64,000 bases of DNA from Candidatus Heimdallarchaeota archaeon. Lineage in GTDB: Archaea; Asgardarchaeota; Heimdallarchaeia; Heimdallarchaeales; Kariarchaeaceae. Both the position numbers and the translations under genes were made by a program. Under the pieces are notes generated by a model. That model was not told the DNA's origin, searched no databases, and saw nothing but the letters and a program-made list of their open reading frames with translations. Of this stretch, positions 1-8,017 are shown piece by piece (positions within the stretch are counted from its first letter, which is position 1; every line of letters starts with the position of its first letter). The stretch is from NCBI GenBank assembly GCA_026702845.1, contig JADCLS010000008.1, forward strand, positions 186,001-250,000. The letters run 5' to 3'.

Positions 1-23
1 AACGATATTATTTAATTCAACAA

Positions 24-1001
24 TCAAGGTAGAGGACAAGATATATTCAGAGAATTTAACTCGGTTAGCAAATCATCAATCTCATCATCCATTAATGCAT
101 AATAGTGTGGTTCTAATTTCATAACTGTTGACAACAGTATTTCACATGATTTACTACCTTGGAGAATAAAATAACCCAATAATTCTCCTGCATTTGATCC
201 CCGTCCTCCATGCTTTTCAGCTGAAATTTGAGTAGATACCTTGTGTACATGATTTGATTGTGGTGACTGCTCAGACAATGTATCTGAATGAAGAAGTTTA
301 TGAAAGCCCACTAGTTTATCATCTATCTCCCATCCTCTCTCAAGGGCAATTGATAAAACATCATCAAAAACTATGCGTGTAATAGTCCTAATCCTAAGAT
401 TGTTCAATCCCTGCGGGTATGGTTGCTTTATCAATGCCAAGACTGGACTAACAATATTAAGAAGTAATTTTTTTCTCACTTCCGAGAAAATATCATCACT
501 GATTTGAATATCAAAGTGGGGAGCTAGTAATGATTTAGCTACATTCAGACCATCTCCCTTAACTGAACCTAAAAATGTTGGAGCTTCCCTATGATAGTAA
601 ACAGTGGATGAGTCGATTAATGTAGCAGACCACCATACTACACCCTGAACGATGGGATTGTTAGGAAAATACTTCTGGACAGGATCAGATACATGCATAC
701 CATTTTGCAAGCAGAGGAAAATAGTATTCTCAGGGATATTTTGTCTCTCAAGGTATTTTAGTATTTGTTCTGATTGTTGTCTCTGTGTACTGAGAATAAT
801 GATATCATAGATTTGGTCAAGTAATTCAACATTAGAATCAAGGATCTGTATTTTTGATTCAAAATTCTTCACTCCAGTTATAGTATGACTAATTAGTCCA
901 AAAGTGCCAGATCTTCTGAGTAGATTAACCTCGTGATCTTTTTGTACTAGCATGCCAACAACAGTACCAATCGATCCAGCACCAGCTATCAAAACTCTCA
1001 T
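24..1001 (-). CDS. Ketopantoate reductase (ApbA/PanE) family protein
   Basis: This is a 325-residue NAD(P)-dependent dehydrogenase-like protein. The N-terminus carries a Rossmann dinucleotide site, G-A-G-S-I-G at residues 7-12, and an L-Q-N-G motif near 98-101, both typical of the ketopantoate reductase fold. A K-K-L-L-L-N segment at 177-182 matches the conserved catalytic Lys/Asn region at the start of the helical C-terminal domain. Members reduce 2-dehydropantoate in CoA synthesis, but many paralogues act on other 2-oxo acids, so the substrate is not fixed by sequence. The gene reads away from the ribosomal cluster and has no obvious operon partner in the window. The ATG start at 1001 lies directly before the Rossmann strand. 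Confidence 0.8.
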   Translation of the reverse strand: MRVLIAGAGSIGTVVGMLVQKDHEVNLLRRSGTFGLISHTITGVKNFESKIQILDSNVELLDQIYDIIILSTQRQQSEQILKYLERQNIPENTIFLCLQNGMHVSDPVQKYFPNNPIVQGVVWWSATLIDSSTVYYHREAPTFLGSVKGDGLNVAKSLLAPHFDIQISDDIFSEVRKKLLLNIVSPVLALIKQPYPQGLNNLRIRTITRIVFDDVLSIALERGWEIDDKLVGFHKLLHSDTLSEQSPQSNHVHKVSTQISAEKHGGRGSNAGELLGYFILQGSKSCEILLSTVMKLEPHYYALMDDEIDDLLTELNSLNISCPLP

Positions 1002-1155
1002 AGACTAGCATCTTCTCAAGATCAAAATAATTTTTATGCAAATAACCCATTTAAATGGTAATTTTTTGAGAATTGTAATATATTCAATAATAGAGAATTT
1101 CAAAAGCAAAGGGTTTTTCTATTTTATTTTCCTAACACTATTAGGAAGGATATGT

Positions 1156-1608
1156 TTGACTAACTATATCAAGGTAATCAATACTCAAGTATTCACACTG
1201 TCAACAAAAATGGCCATACCAGATGAACGTTTACAACCCTTCTTAAGGATGGAGATGGAGGATGGAAGACAATTCATAATGTCGTCTATTCCCACAGATA
1301 TTGCCTATCAGATATTATTTGAGAACTCAAAAAGAACAGGATCAAGTAAAGTTCCACCTGATCCACGAATGCAGATATACAACCTTGTAGGAGAATTGGC
1401 AATAATTGAGAAAACCGAGATAGATCTCATTGTACCCGGTACTGATGTATATCAGGCAACAATTTACTTGCTCCCTGAAGGTTTTAGTAATCACATTCAA
1501 TACCAAATGATACCCTCACATGCAGTTCTTCTATCCATAGCAAATGATGCACCCATCTATGTTGCAGATACTCTGATTAGTGCTGCAGATGCGTATAATG
1601 AACAGTGA
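1156..1608 (+). CDS. BFN-domain (DUF151, bifunctional nuclease-like) protein
   Basis: The C-terminal part, with P-S-H-A-V-L-L-S-I-A followed by D-A-P-I-Y-V-A-D, matches the signature end of the DUF151/BFN family (P-S-D-A-x-A-L-A then P-I-x-V). Some family members have been reported as nucleases, and the archaeal role is unclear. The start is uncertain. The open frame runs up to an ATG at 1036, but that extension is an unconvincing hydrophobic stretch. A TTG at 1156 follows an AGGAAGGA ribosome-binding site at 1143-1150 and begins just before the expected first strand of the domain. An ATG at 1210 is a third option. I chose 1156. Confidence 0.6.
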   Translation: MTNYIKVINTQVFTLSTKMAIPDERLQPFLRMEMEDGRQFIMSSIPTDIAYQILFENSKRTGSSKVPPDPRMQIYNLVGELAIIEKTEIDLIVPGTDVYQATIYLLPEGFSNHIQYQMIPSHAVLLSIANDAPIYVADTLISAADAYNEQ

Positions 1609-1670
1609 ATAATACCAATAAAAGCGCGCCTGCTATCAAAGATATTATAAAAACAAATTGGGATTCTGAA

Positions 1671-1719
1671 ATTGAGTGAGTGTATTCTCACTATGAATCA
1701 TTTAATTGAGTGAATAATT
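1671..1719 (+). promoter_or_regulatory. Leader of ribosomal cluster: hairpin and duplicated ATTGAGTGA
   Basis: A TATA-like stretch (ATTATAAAA, about 1643-1651) is followed by a leader with a perfect 6-bp hairpin, AGTGAG/CTCACT with a 6-nt loop, at 1675-1692. The nonamer ATTGAGTGA occurs twice, at 1671-1679 partly inside the hairpin and at 1705-1713, where it would serve as the ribosome-binding site for the ATG at 1720. A decoy ribosome-binding site or autogenous regulation is possible but not shown. Confidence 0.4.
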
Positions 1720-2094
1720 ATGGTATCAAGAAACAAAGGGCCAACTAACCCCGAAGTTGCGAGTCTGATCTATGAGCTTCGAAAGGCATCAAATACCCAC
1801 GAGGCACCAATCTGGCGAGCGATATCCAAAAAGCTTGGTAAACCCAGGAGATTACGACCTGAGGTAAACATTAGCAAAATCAACAGATACACTGAAGGTA
1901 CAGAATTCAAGACTGTACTCATACCAGGTAAGGTATTGGGAGCAGGTGAGATCACCCATCCAGTTACTGTTGCAGCTATCTCTGTTAGTCAATCTGCCAA
2001 GGAGAAAATTGAGAAGGCAAAGGGAAAGGTTATCACCATTTCAGACCTTGTCAAAGAAAACCCCAAAGGGAAAGGAGTTCGTATTCTAGGGTGA
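1720..2094 (+). CDS. rpl18e: Large subunit ribosomal protein eL18 (L18e)
   Basis: This is a 124-residue basic protein that looks like archaeal L18e along its full length: N-P-E-V near the start, the W-R-A-I-S-K-K-L segment, the V-N-I-S-K-I-N-R stretch, and V-P/I-P-G-K-V-L-G-x-G in the middle. It is a structural protein of the 50S subunit found in archaea and eukaryotes but not bacteria. It opens a three-gene cluster with uL13 and uS9, the usual archaeal order. Its TGA stop overlaps the GGTGA ribosome-binding site of the next gene, indicating translational coupling. Confidence 0.95.
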   Translation: MVSRNKGPTNPEVASLIYELRKASNTHEAPIWRAISKKLGKPRRLRPEVNISKINRYTEGTEFKTVLIPGKVLGAGEITHPVTVAAISVSQSAKEKIEKAKGKVITISDLVKENPKGKGVRILG

Positions 2095-2099
2095 ATATT

Positions 2100-2549
2100 A
2101 TGAGTAAGCAAAACGTAACCTATATTGATGGAACCGGACTGGTTCTAGGTCGATTAAGCTCCTGGCTTGCAAAGAAATTGCTTGCAGGAGAAAAAGTCGT
2201 AGTTGTGAATGCACAAGACGTAATAATCACTGGAACAAGAAGATCCCTAATAAAGGATTATCAACAGAGAAGAGCTCGTGCTGTGCATACCAATCCCAAG
2301 AGAGGTCCCTTCTTCCCCAGATTTCCAGATAGAATCCTAAGACGAACTGTCAGAGGAATGCTACCCTGGAAAACCACCTCTGGACGACTGGCCTATAGAA
2401 GATTAGCAGCCTACATCAACATTCCTGATGAAATGGCAGATAAGAGCTTTGAAACACTACCTGATGCACATCCTAAAAGTATGAAGAAGTACATCACTGT
2501 CGGTGAATTAGCCAAGGAAATTGGTTGGAAACATGAGGAGCGAGTATAA
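2100..2549 (+). CDS. rpl13: Large subunit ribosomal protein uL13
   Basis: This 50S subunit protein has the archaeal uL13 signatures: a V-L-G-R-L-S-S strand near the start, V-V-V-N-A followed by an I-T-G-T motif, and the R-R-T-V-R-G-M-L-P basic loop in the middle. I place the start at the ATG at 2100, because GGTGA at 2090-2094 sits 5 nt upstream as ribosome-binding site. A GTG at 2091 in the same frame would add three residues and is too close to any signal. It is the second gene of the eL18-uL13-uS9 cluster. Confidence 0.95.
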   Translation: MSKQNVTYIDGTGLVLGRLSSWLAKKLLAGEKVVVVNAQDVIITGTRRSLIKDYQQRRARAVHTNPKRGPFFPRFPDRILRRTVRGMLPWKTTSGRLAYRRLAAYINIPDEMADKSFETLPDAHPKSMKKYITVGELAKEIGWKHEERV

Positions 2550-2551
2550 GA

Positions 2552-2962
2552 ATGAGTGATATAATATTAACCTCAGGTAAGCGAAGGACTGCAGTAGCAC
2601 GTGCCAGATTAAAACAGGTGAAGGGTAAAGGTGTCATCAGAGTTAATGGTGTTCCTCTTGAATTGATAGAACCCTACTATGCAAGAGTAAGAATCGAAGA
2701 ACCACTGATGCTGGTAAAGAAATTTGTTTCTGACGATTTAGATATCAAAATCCGTGTCCACGGAGGTGGAGTCTCATCCCGTGCAGAGGCAGCAAGAATG
2801 GCTCTTGCCAGAGCAATTGATAAACACCTTGGTCTTAACGAGGTTCGTGAAATTTTCGAGGAATACGATCGTACGATGATTGTTGGTGACTCAAGAAGAA
2901 CTGAACCTAAAAAAGCAGGTGGAAGTGGTGCTCGTGCCAGATTCCAGAAGTCATATCGTTAA
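2552..2962 (+). CDS. rps9: Small subunit ribosomal protein uS9
   Basis: This 136-residue 30S protein begins with the G-K-R-R-T-A-V-A-R motif and ends with the conserved basic tail rich in K-K, G-A-R-A-R-F-Q-K and S-Y-R, whose end reaches the P-site tRNA in known ribosomes. The central G-G-G-x-S-S/G-Q-A segment (here H-G-G-G-V-S-S-R-A) is intact. It begins 2 nt after the uL13 stop. In many archaea rpoN and rpoK follow this gene. Here a convergent hydrolase gene begins 5 nt beyond the stop, so the cluster is cut short. Confidence 0.96.
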   Translation: MSDIILTSGKRRTAVARARLKQVKGKGVIRVNGVPLELIEPYYARVRIEEPLMLVKKFVSDDLDIKIRVHGGGVSSRAEAARMALARAIDKHLGLNEVREIFEEYDRTMIVGDSRRTEPKKAGGSGARARFQKSYR

Positions 2963-2967
2963 ATACC

Positions 2968-3837
2968 TTATAATAAATTATTAGAAGAACAAAAATCAGC
3001 AATTATACTTTCATAATCCCTATGATCAGGAATATTGGAATGATGAGTATTATCAAGTACACGCAAAGTACTGTTCCTGATCACCTTGTGCAATCCTTCA
3101 CTCAAATATGATGGTAATACATCATCATCTTTTCCATGAATGAGAAGAGTGGGTACATTAATATTCTCAGCTAACTTTACTGGATTATATCCCTGCTTTC
3201 GGTAGGGATAAAAGAAGATGCTTAGGATTAATTTCATTCCAGGCATAAGTAAAGGAGTAAGTGATTTGAAAGCAGGTCGATAGATATGATGAAGATCTCC
3301 GGGTATATGACGTACGGGTGCCTCTGCCACGAGAGCTTTTACAAAGGGATACTCTCTGCCAGCAACTAGAATAGATGCACCTGCACCTATGGAGTGTCCA
3401 TCAATAATTATAGGTTTACCCCACCACAGTAACACATCCTGGATATCGTGGGAGAATTTTACTATACTCATCCCTATCTTTTCTTTATCAGAATTGCCAT
3501 GATTTCTCACTGAAATGAGAATACATGTGAAACCAAGATTCTTCCACTTTCTAGCTCGAGCTACCATTCGTCCTCTGTTTCTTGACCAACCATGGGTGAG
3601 AAGCACTGCAGGATGATCATGATCTCCTTTCTTACCATCAGGATAGACTACCCAAGTTTCGATTCGTGCCCCAGTATGAGTTTCAACCCAATGATCCTCA
3701 ATCTCACCCCAATCAGGAGTATCATCAAATGGCCTATGAGGTCCTTTTGCCAAGATCAACGTGATGATAAGGGTTAGGATAACATAGAGTATGAATAATC
3801 CTACAATCCAAATCAACACAGTCAGGTAGGTCTCCAT
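2968..3837 (-). CDS. Membrane-anchored alpha/beta hydrolase
   Basis: This 289-residue protein has an N-terminal transmembrane helix (about 5-30) followed by an alpha/beta hydrolase domain. The oxyanion-hole H-G is at 82-83 and the nucleophile elbow G-H-S-I-G at 147-151 places Ser149. The acidic residue is in H-G-K-D-D-D-V (about 234-240) and the catalytic His lies in T-H-H (265-266). The triad is therefore complete. The product is probably an esterase or peptidase anchored to the membrane; the side on which it works and its substrate cannot be read from sequence. It is convergent with the ribosomal cluster. Confidence 0.8.
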   Translation of the reverse strand: METYLTVLIWIVGLFILYVILTLIITLILAKGPHRPFDDTPDWGEIEDHWVETHTGARIETWVVYPDGKKGDHDHPAVLLTHGWSRNRGRMVARARKWKNLGFTCILISVRNHGNSDKEKIGMSIVKFSHDIQDVLLWWGKPIIIDGHSIGAGASILVAGREYPFVKALVAEAPVRHIPGDLHHIYRPAFKSLTPLLMPGMKLILSIFFYPYRKQGYNPVKLAENINVPTLLIHGKDDDVLPSYLSEGLHKVIRNSTLRVLDNTHHSNIPDHRDYESIIADFCSSNNLL

Positions 3838-3894
3838 GGTTGATGTTTTGAATGTGCTTAGTTAATTCTTATTGTTTATAAAAGTAATATTGTC

Positions 3895-5001
3895 TTATAA
3901 AGGATCAACAGTGATTATTGGACCGTCTTCCACAGGATAACGAGATACAAGTTCTGCTTGTAGATCTGGTAGGACTTCTCGTAACTCATCAATAATTGAA
4001 GCCACAACATAATCTGCGGTTTCTATGGAAAAATCATCAGGAAAATCCTGCCGATAATCCTCTTCGACCTCAAATTCATCCATCAGCTCTAACAGCACAT
4101 CATATTCCTCCTTGGAATGTGCAACCATCCTTCCGTATTCAAGTAAACCCTCATCATTAACTGCGTCAAACTCTCGTTTAACAGAATGAGCTCTTTTTAT
4201 AAAGCGTTGTTTTAACTGAATTGAATCCTTGGAACCTGATGTACAGAAATGAATGGTGATACGGGTTCTATCCTTAATACGATTAATTACTTCAATTGCA
4301 GTCTCCTTGGAACCCTGAATGGCAGAATTAACCAGTACTGAAACAAAACCACGTTGACTTAATTTGTTGAAATTACTCTCTGTAAATTCGTATTCATTAA
4401 GATTGACGAAATCTAATCCAGTTTCATCAGCAAATAAAATCAATGCTTCAAGATCATCCTCTCTTCCTGAAATCACTGGCACTTCAAATCCGATGCTTTT
4501 AGCTTGGAATCTTTCCTTGGCACGTTGGGCAATATACCAAACAGGTTTAGTTTTTAGATTTCGAGGATGAAAGCGGAGTTCATCTAGACCAGCCTCAAAT
4601 AACTCATCAATTAGATCCTCCCTGTCTATAAAGAATTTTCCAGATGTATACAAATGAAGATGATAATCGGGGCCATATTCCTTTCGAATGCTTCTAATAT
4701 ATTCCAATGTTCGCTCTGGCACCTCCATGGGATCTCCACCTGTGATACCAGAACCAGTGGCCTGACAAACCTTGGATTCATCAAATACAGTATCAATTTT
4801 GTCTATTTTTCTTTCATTGACGAATTGATCATCACGATGCTGTTTCTCATCAGGAATGGGGCAGTACTCACAACCCACAGAGCATGAGCCAGTCACATAT
4901 AATACTATTTTCTCTCCGGCAATGCATCGTTTACAGCCTTCTGGAAGCTCTCCCACACATACACTATCTGCGCTGCTGTATTTATTTATTGAACGGTCCA
5001 C
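3895..5001 (-). CDS. Radical SAM protein, COG2108-type
   Basis: The cluster-binding motif C-S-V-G-C-E-Y-C gives Cys40, Cys44 and Cys47 in the C-x3-C-x2-C spacing of radical SAM enzymes, followed by T-G-G-D-P-M-E-V, the SAM-contacting GGE-like motif. Three further Cys (15, 23 and 26) precede it, possibly ligands for a second metal site. The whole resembles the archaeal COG2108 group, related to pyruvate formate-lyase activating enzymes and of unknown substrate. The C-terminal 100 residues are acidic and helical. It stands alone between a hydrolase and a TPR gene, so its neighbours give no clue to the pathway. Confidence 0.75.
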   Translation of the reverse strand: MDRSINKYSSADSVCVGELPEGCKRCIAGEKIVLYVTGSCSVGCEYCPIPDEKQHRDDQFVNERKIDKIDTVFDESKVCQATGSGITGGDPMEVPERTLEYIRSIRKEYGPDYHLHLYTSGKFFIDREDLIDELFEAGLDELRFHPRNLKTKPVWYIAQRAKERFQAKSIGFEVPVISGREDDLEALILFADETGLDFVNLNEYEFTESNFNKLSQRGFVSVLVNSAIQGSKETAIEVINRIKDRTRITIHFCTSGSKDSIQLKQRFIKRAHSVKREFDAVNDEGLLEYGRMVAHSKEEYDVLLELMDEFEVEEDYRQDFPDDFSIETADYVVASIIDELREVLPDLQAELVSRYPVEDGPIITVDPL

Positions 5002-5067
5002 AAGTTACAATGAGATATATTCATTTTAAACATATGATTGTAGTGAAAATAATTTTCCGTTAATCAA

Positions 5068-5850
5068 TTATTTCTTGGATGTCACCCGTTTCATTTCAAC
5101 CTCAGCCGCAATATAGCCAAAAGCATAGGTTTGTTCCGAATTCAGGATTTTCGTTAATATTTCAATCGTCCTGTCTCTTTCTCCATTGAAAAGTAACCAC
5201 ATTGCCAGGCCATATAATAGGGTAAGATCATCTTCAGCTATCAACTCATCCAAACCCTCTGCATCATGCATATTTATTGAGAAAATCTCTATCAATTTAT
5301 GATAGGCAAAATTTTCAATGATCGTCATGTCGGGTTTAACTCGAATAGGAAGAGGATATTTCTTATTAGATTGCATCGCAATAAGATTCTGGGTAAGAAA
5401 TAACCAATACTGACTGGCAGCAATTGAATCATCATTTTCAGAAACTTCAAGACATAATTTGAAATTTAGTTTTGCTTTCTTGAATTCATTGATTAAATAA
5501 TAAGCTAGCCCTAGATGGTAATAAATATTAAAATACAATGTACTTAAGGGGATATTCAGATTATTCGGTAATCCATCCTCCTCTATCTCATTCGGAACAT
5601 TTTTGATAAGGAGCTTAGCCTTCTCAAAATCATCTATCGCATCTTGAAATCGTCTTGTAGAAATAAATCTATGACCTCTATGACGGTACAGCCTTGGATC
5701 TTCAGGATATTTTTCAATGCCTTCTGACAATACTTCAATTGCATTCTCCAAATCTCCTGCATAGGCTAATCTTCTTGCATACCATATCAAATTCTCAACT
5801 GAAGGATCATTATGATACTTGGCTGTTGCCTCTAGCAATTTTTCATTCAT
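5068..5850 (-). CDS. TPR-repeat protein
   Basis: This is a 260-residue helical protein. At least three tetratricopeptide-like units are visible between about residues 15 and 135, with the A-x-D-L-E-N-A-I-E-x-L and F-x-D-A-I-D-D-F-E-K-A patterns and P-E-D-P-R-L-Y-R-H-R-G turns. TPR arrays bind other proteins; no catalytic motif is seen. No signal peptide is present, so it is probably cytoplasmic. It is divergent from the AbrB-domain gene starting near 6008, with about 150 bp between them. Confidence 0.7.
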   Translation of the reverse strand: MNEKLLEATAKYHNDPSVENLIWYARRLAYAGDLENAIEVLSEGIEKYPEDPRLYRHRGHRFISTRRFQDAIDDFEKAKLLIKNVPNEIEEDGLPNNLNIPLSTLYFNIYYHLGLAYYLINEFKKAKLNFKLCLEVSENDDSIAASQYWLFLTQNLIAMQSNKKYPLPIRVKPDMTIIENFAYHKLIEIFSINMHDAEGLDELIAEDDLTLLYGLAMWLLFNGERDRTIEILTKILNSEQTYAFGYIAAEVEMKRVTSKK

Positions 5851-6007
5851 TTGTCTACCAAATAAATTTTTAGCTATAAGAATTGTTCATAATTTTCGAT
5901 CTTGTGGAGGCTATTTATGGAGATATATGCTTATTAAGATGTATTTATCCACTATATTTCATTATTTTCTCCCATTATTTAAAAGATGTATTTTTCAATC
6001 ATATTTC

Positions 6008-6502
6008 GTGTTACAGGCAGAGATTGGATCAGAAGGATTTATTGCACTACCTCATGAGATAATAGAAGATTTGAGATTAGTAAAAGGAGATAAAGTGTAT
6101 TTCAAAAAAACCTCTTGGGGATATATGTTACTTCCCGTACTTGAGGGAGCAAAAACGACTGCTGAACAAAGACTTGAGTATACAAGATTCATACTTGAGG
6201 GCTCTGATGAGATCATGAATACTTTGACAGAGATCAGTTTAGCAGATGATGAATATACTGAGGATGAGATATATCTAACCAATACTATAGCAGAAAAGGT
6301 GATGTTATACCAGGAATATCTCAAAAAAATAATCGCTGATGGTATCGTTACTGTTGATGAGTATCATATGATCCAGGAATATGAAGAACAAATAATGGAA
6401 ATTGCACGAGTAACTGCAGATAGAGACGGTATCAGTGAGGATGAACAGAGAATCCTTGATGGCTTACAAGATATTTTTGAAAAGATTAAACCTCCAAAAT
6501 AA
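6008..6502 (+). CDS. AbrB/SpoVT-like domain protein with helical C-terminus
   Basis: The first 45 residues read as a swapped-hairpin AbrB-type DNA-binding domain: I-G-S-E-G-F-I-A-L-P-H-E-I followed by G-D-K-V-Y-F-K-K. The rest is acidic and helical, ending with a pattern (D-R-D-G-I-S-E-D-E-Q-R-I-L) reminiscent of TerB-like helical domains. I place the start at GTG 6008: a TATA-like element (TTATTTAAAAG, about 5975-5985) lies about 27 nt upstream, fitting a leaderless transcript, and the domain starts at the second residue. The frame stays open upstream to 5819, but that part would overlap the divergent TPR gene. Probably a transcription factor. Confidence 0.55.
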   Translation: MLQAEIGSEGFIALPHEIIEDLRLVKGDKVYFKKTSWGYMLLPVLEGAKTTAEQRLEYTRFILEGSDEIMNTLTEISLADDEYTEDEIYLTNTIAEKVMLYQEYLKKIIADGIVTVDEYHMIQEYEEQIMEIARVTADRDGISEDEQRILDGLQDIFEKIKPPK

Positions 6503-6624
6503 GTGTTATTTGTAACCTAGCTGCTTTTAGCCTACTTGATTAATGATCATTATACAGATGATATTGATCTTTAGAATTGTAATATACTAGAAAATTATTA
6601 CTAATTAATTCGATTTGATTAATC

Positions 6625-7851
6625 ATGTATAATGATCTTCTTGATAATTTATTACCACTAGAAGATGGAGAGATAGTCAATATCAGTGATATCGCCAATA
6701 AGATGGGGATGACAGTTGCTGAAAGTGAGGACCTTTTAAAACAGATATTAAAAGATCACAATATTGGTAGTTTAAATGTATTCAAAGGGATTTTCAAGAG
6801 AAAATATGAAAATGATTTCGATACTTTATTTACAAATCTGGTTGAAAGTCAAAGAGAATTCGATGAAATTGATGATCTCATCCAAAATGCTGAAGTCAAA
6901 GAGAGATTAGTCTCCAATACAAGAAAAATAATGGATGCAATTGGATCATTTATTGGTATTGCTGATAATTCCTGGGAGAATATTGATGTATCCAATCTGA
7001 ATTATGAACAGAGAGAACAGATTCATAAAGTAGTGGAATTACTATCTACAGGAAAGCAAGAATCTGGAAAGCAAGAAGTATTAGGTGATGAAAATATCTG
7101 GTACAGACTTGGGCTGATCTCACAAAAACTAGGATGGAGAGAGGAAGCAGTGATATTCTACTCGACTGCATTGAAGCACAAGATCGATTTTGTCTTGGCA
7201 TGGAATAATATGGGTAATGTTTATGCCGATAATCTGCAGTATGATGAGGCCATTGAAGCGTATAATAATGCTCTTCTCATTCAACCGGACCACACAAACG
7301 TACTAAATAATCTTGGTTTTGTTATGGCAAATCTAGGCAGATTTGAAGAATCAGAGGAGGCATACAGAAAGGCTATAGAATCCGATCCTGAGAATGAGGG
7401 AGCATTAAACAATCTGGCTAATCTAGTATCCGATCTAGGAAGAAATGATGAGGCTAAGGAGTGGTACTTGAAAGCTGTTCAAACAAATCCCAATGATGTC
7501 AGTCCCTGGTACAATCTAGGCCTGCTTTATTTCTCAACCGAGGAGTATAGAAAATCAGAGGAGGCATTTAGGGAGGTGCTCAAGGTAATTCCGGAACACA
7601 CTTCAACGTGGAATAACCTAGGATACCTCTTCTCCTTTCTGAAAAGATATGATGAAGCTGAGCAAGCACTGAAGAGAGCGATAAATATTGAACCAAGGCA
7701 TGCTGGCGCTCATAAAAATCTGGGTAACCTATATAATGATATGAATCGATTACAAGAAGCGATCTCTTACTGGGAAAAGGCAATTTCTTTGGATCCATAT
7801 TTAGAGGAAGAATTATCAGTTCTTATCGAAACTGCAAGAAACAAACTGTAG
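6625..7851 (+). CDS. Winged-helix plus seven-TPR protein
   Basis: This is a 408-residue protein. Residues 1-65 look like a winged helix (E-I-V-N-I-S-D-I-A-N-K-M-G-M followed by two helices), then comes a helical linker. About seven consecutive 34-residue TPR units span residues 155-395, each with the W/L-N-N-L-G and Y-D-E-A-I/E-x-A signatures and Pro at the turn. The combination suggests a scaffold that couples partner binding to nucleic acid or complex assembly, as in PCI/TPR-type proteins; that is inference. It follows the AbrB-domain gene by about 120 bp on the same strand. Confidence 0.75.
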   Translation: MYNDLLDNLLPLEDGEIVNISDIANKMGMTVAESEDLLKQILKDHNIGSLNVFKGIFKRKYENDFDTLFTNLVESQREFDEIDDLIQNAEVKERLVSNTRKIMDAIGSFIGIADNSWENIDVSNLNYEQREQIHKVVELLSTGKQESGKQEVLGDENIWYRLGLISQKLGWREEAVIFYSTALKHKIDFVLAWNNMGNVYADNLQYDEAIEAYNNALLIQPDHTNVLNNLGFVMANLGRFEESEEAYRKAIESDPENEGALNNLANLVSDLGRNDEAKEWYLKAVQTNPNDVSPWYNLGLLYFSTEEYRKSEEAFREVLKVIPEHTSTWNNLGYLFSFLKRYDEAEQALKRAINIEPRHAGAHKNLGNLYNDMNRLQEAISYWEKAISLDPYLEEELSVLIETARNKL

Positions 7852-8017
7852 AGTTATTATAATATACTTCTTCAAAATCACCCCAGAAATACTCCCCTTT
7901 AGAATGGTGTTCCTATATACCAAGATAGTATTTTGTGAGTTAATAATATATCAGTTGAATATAAAGAGTAGCAATGATCTTCTAGGATAGTATCCTAAGG
8001 TAGAACATTGTCAATAT

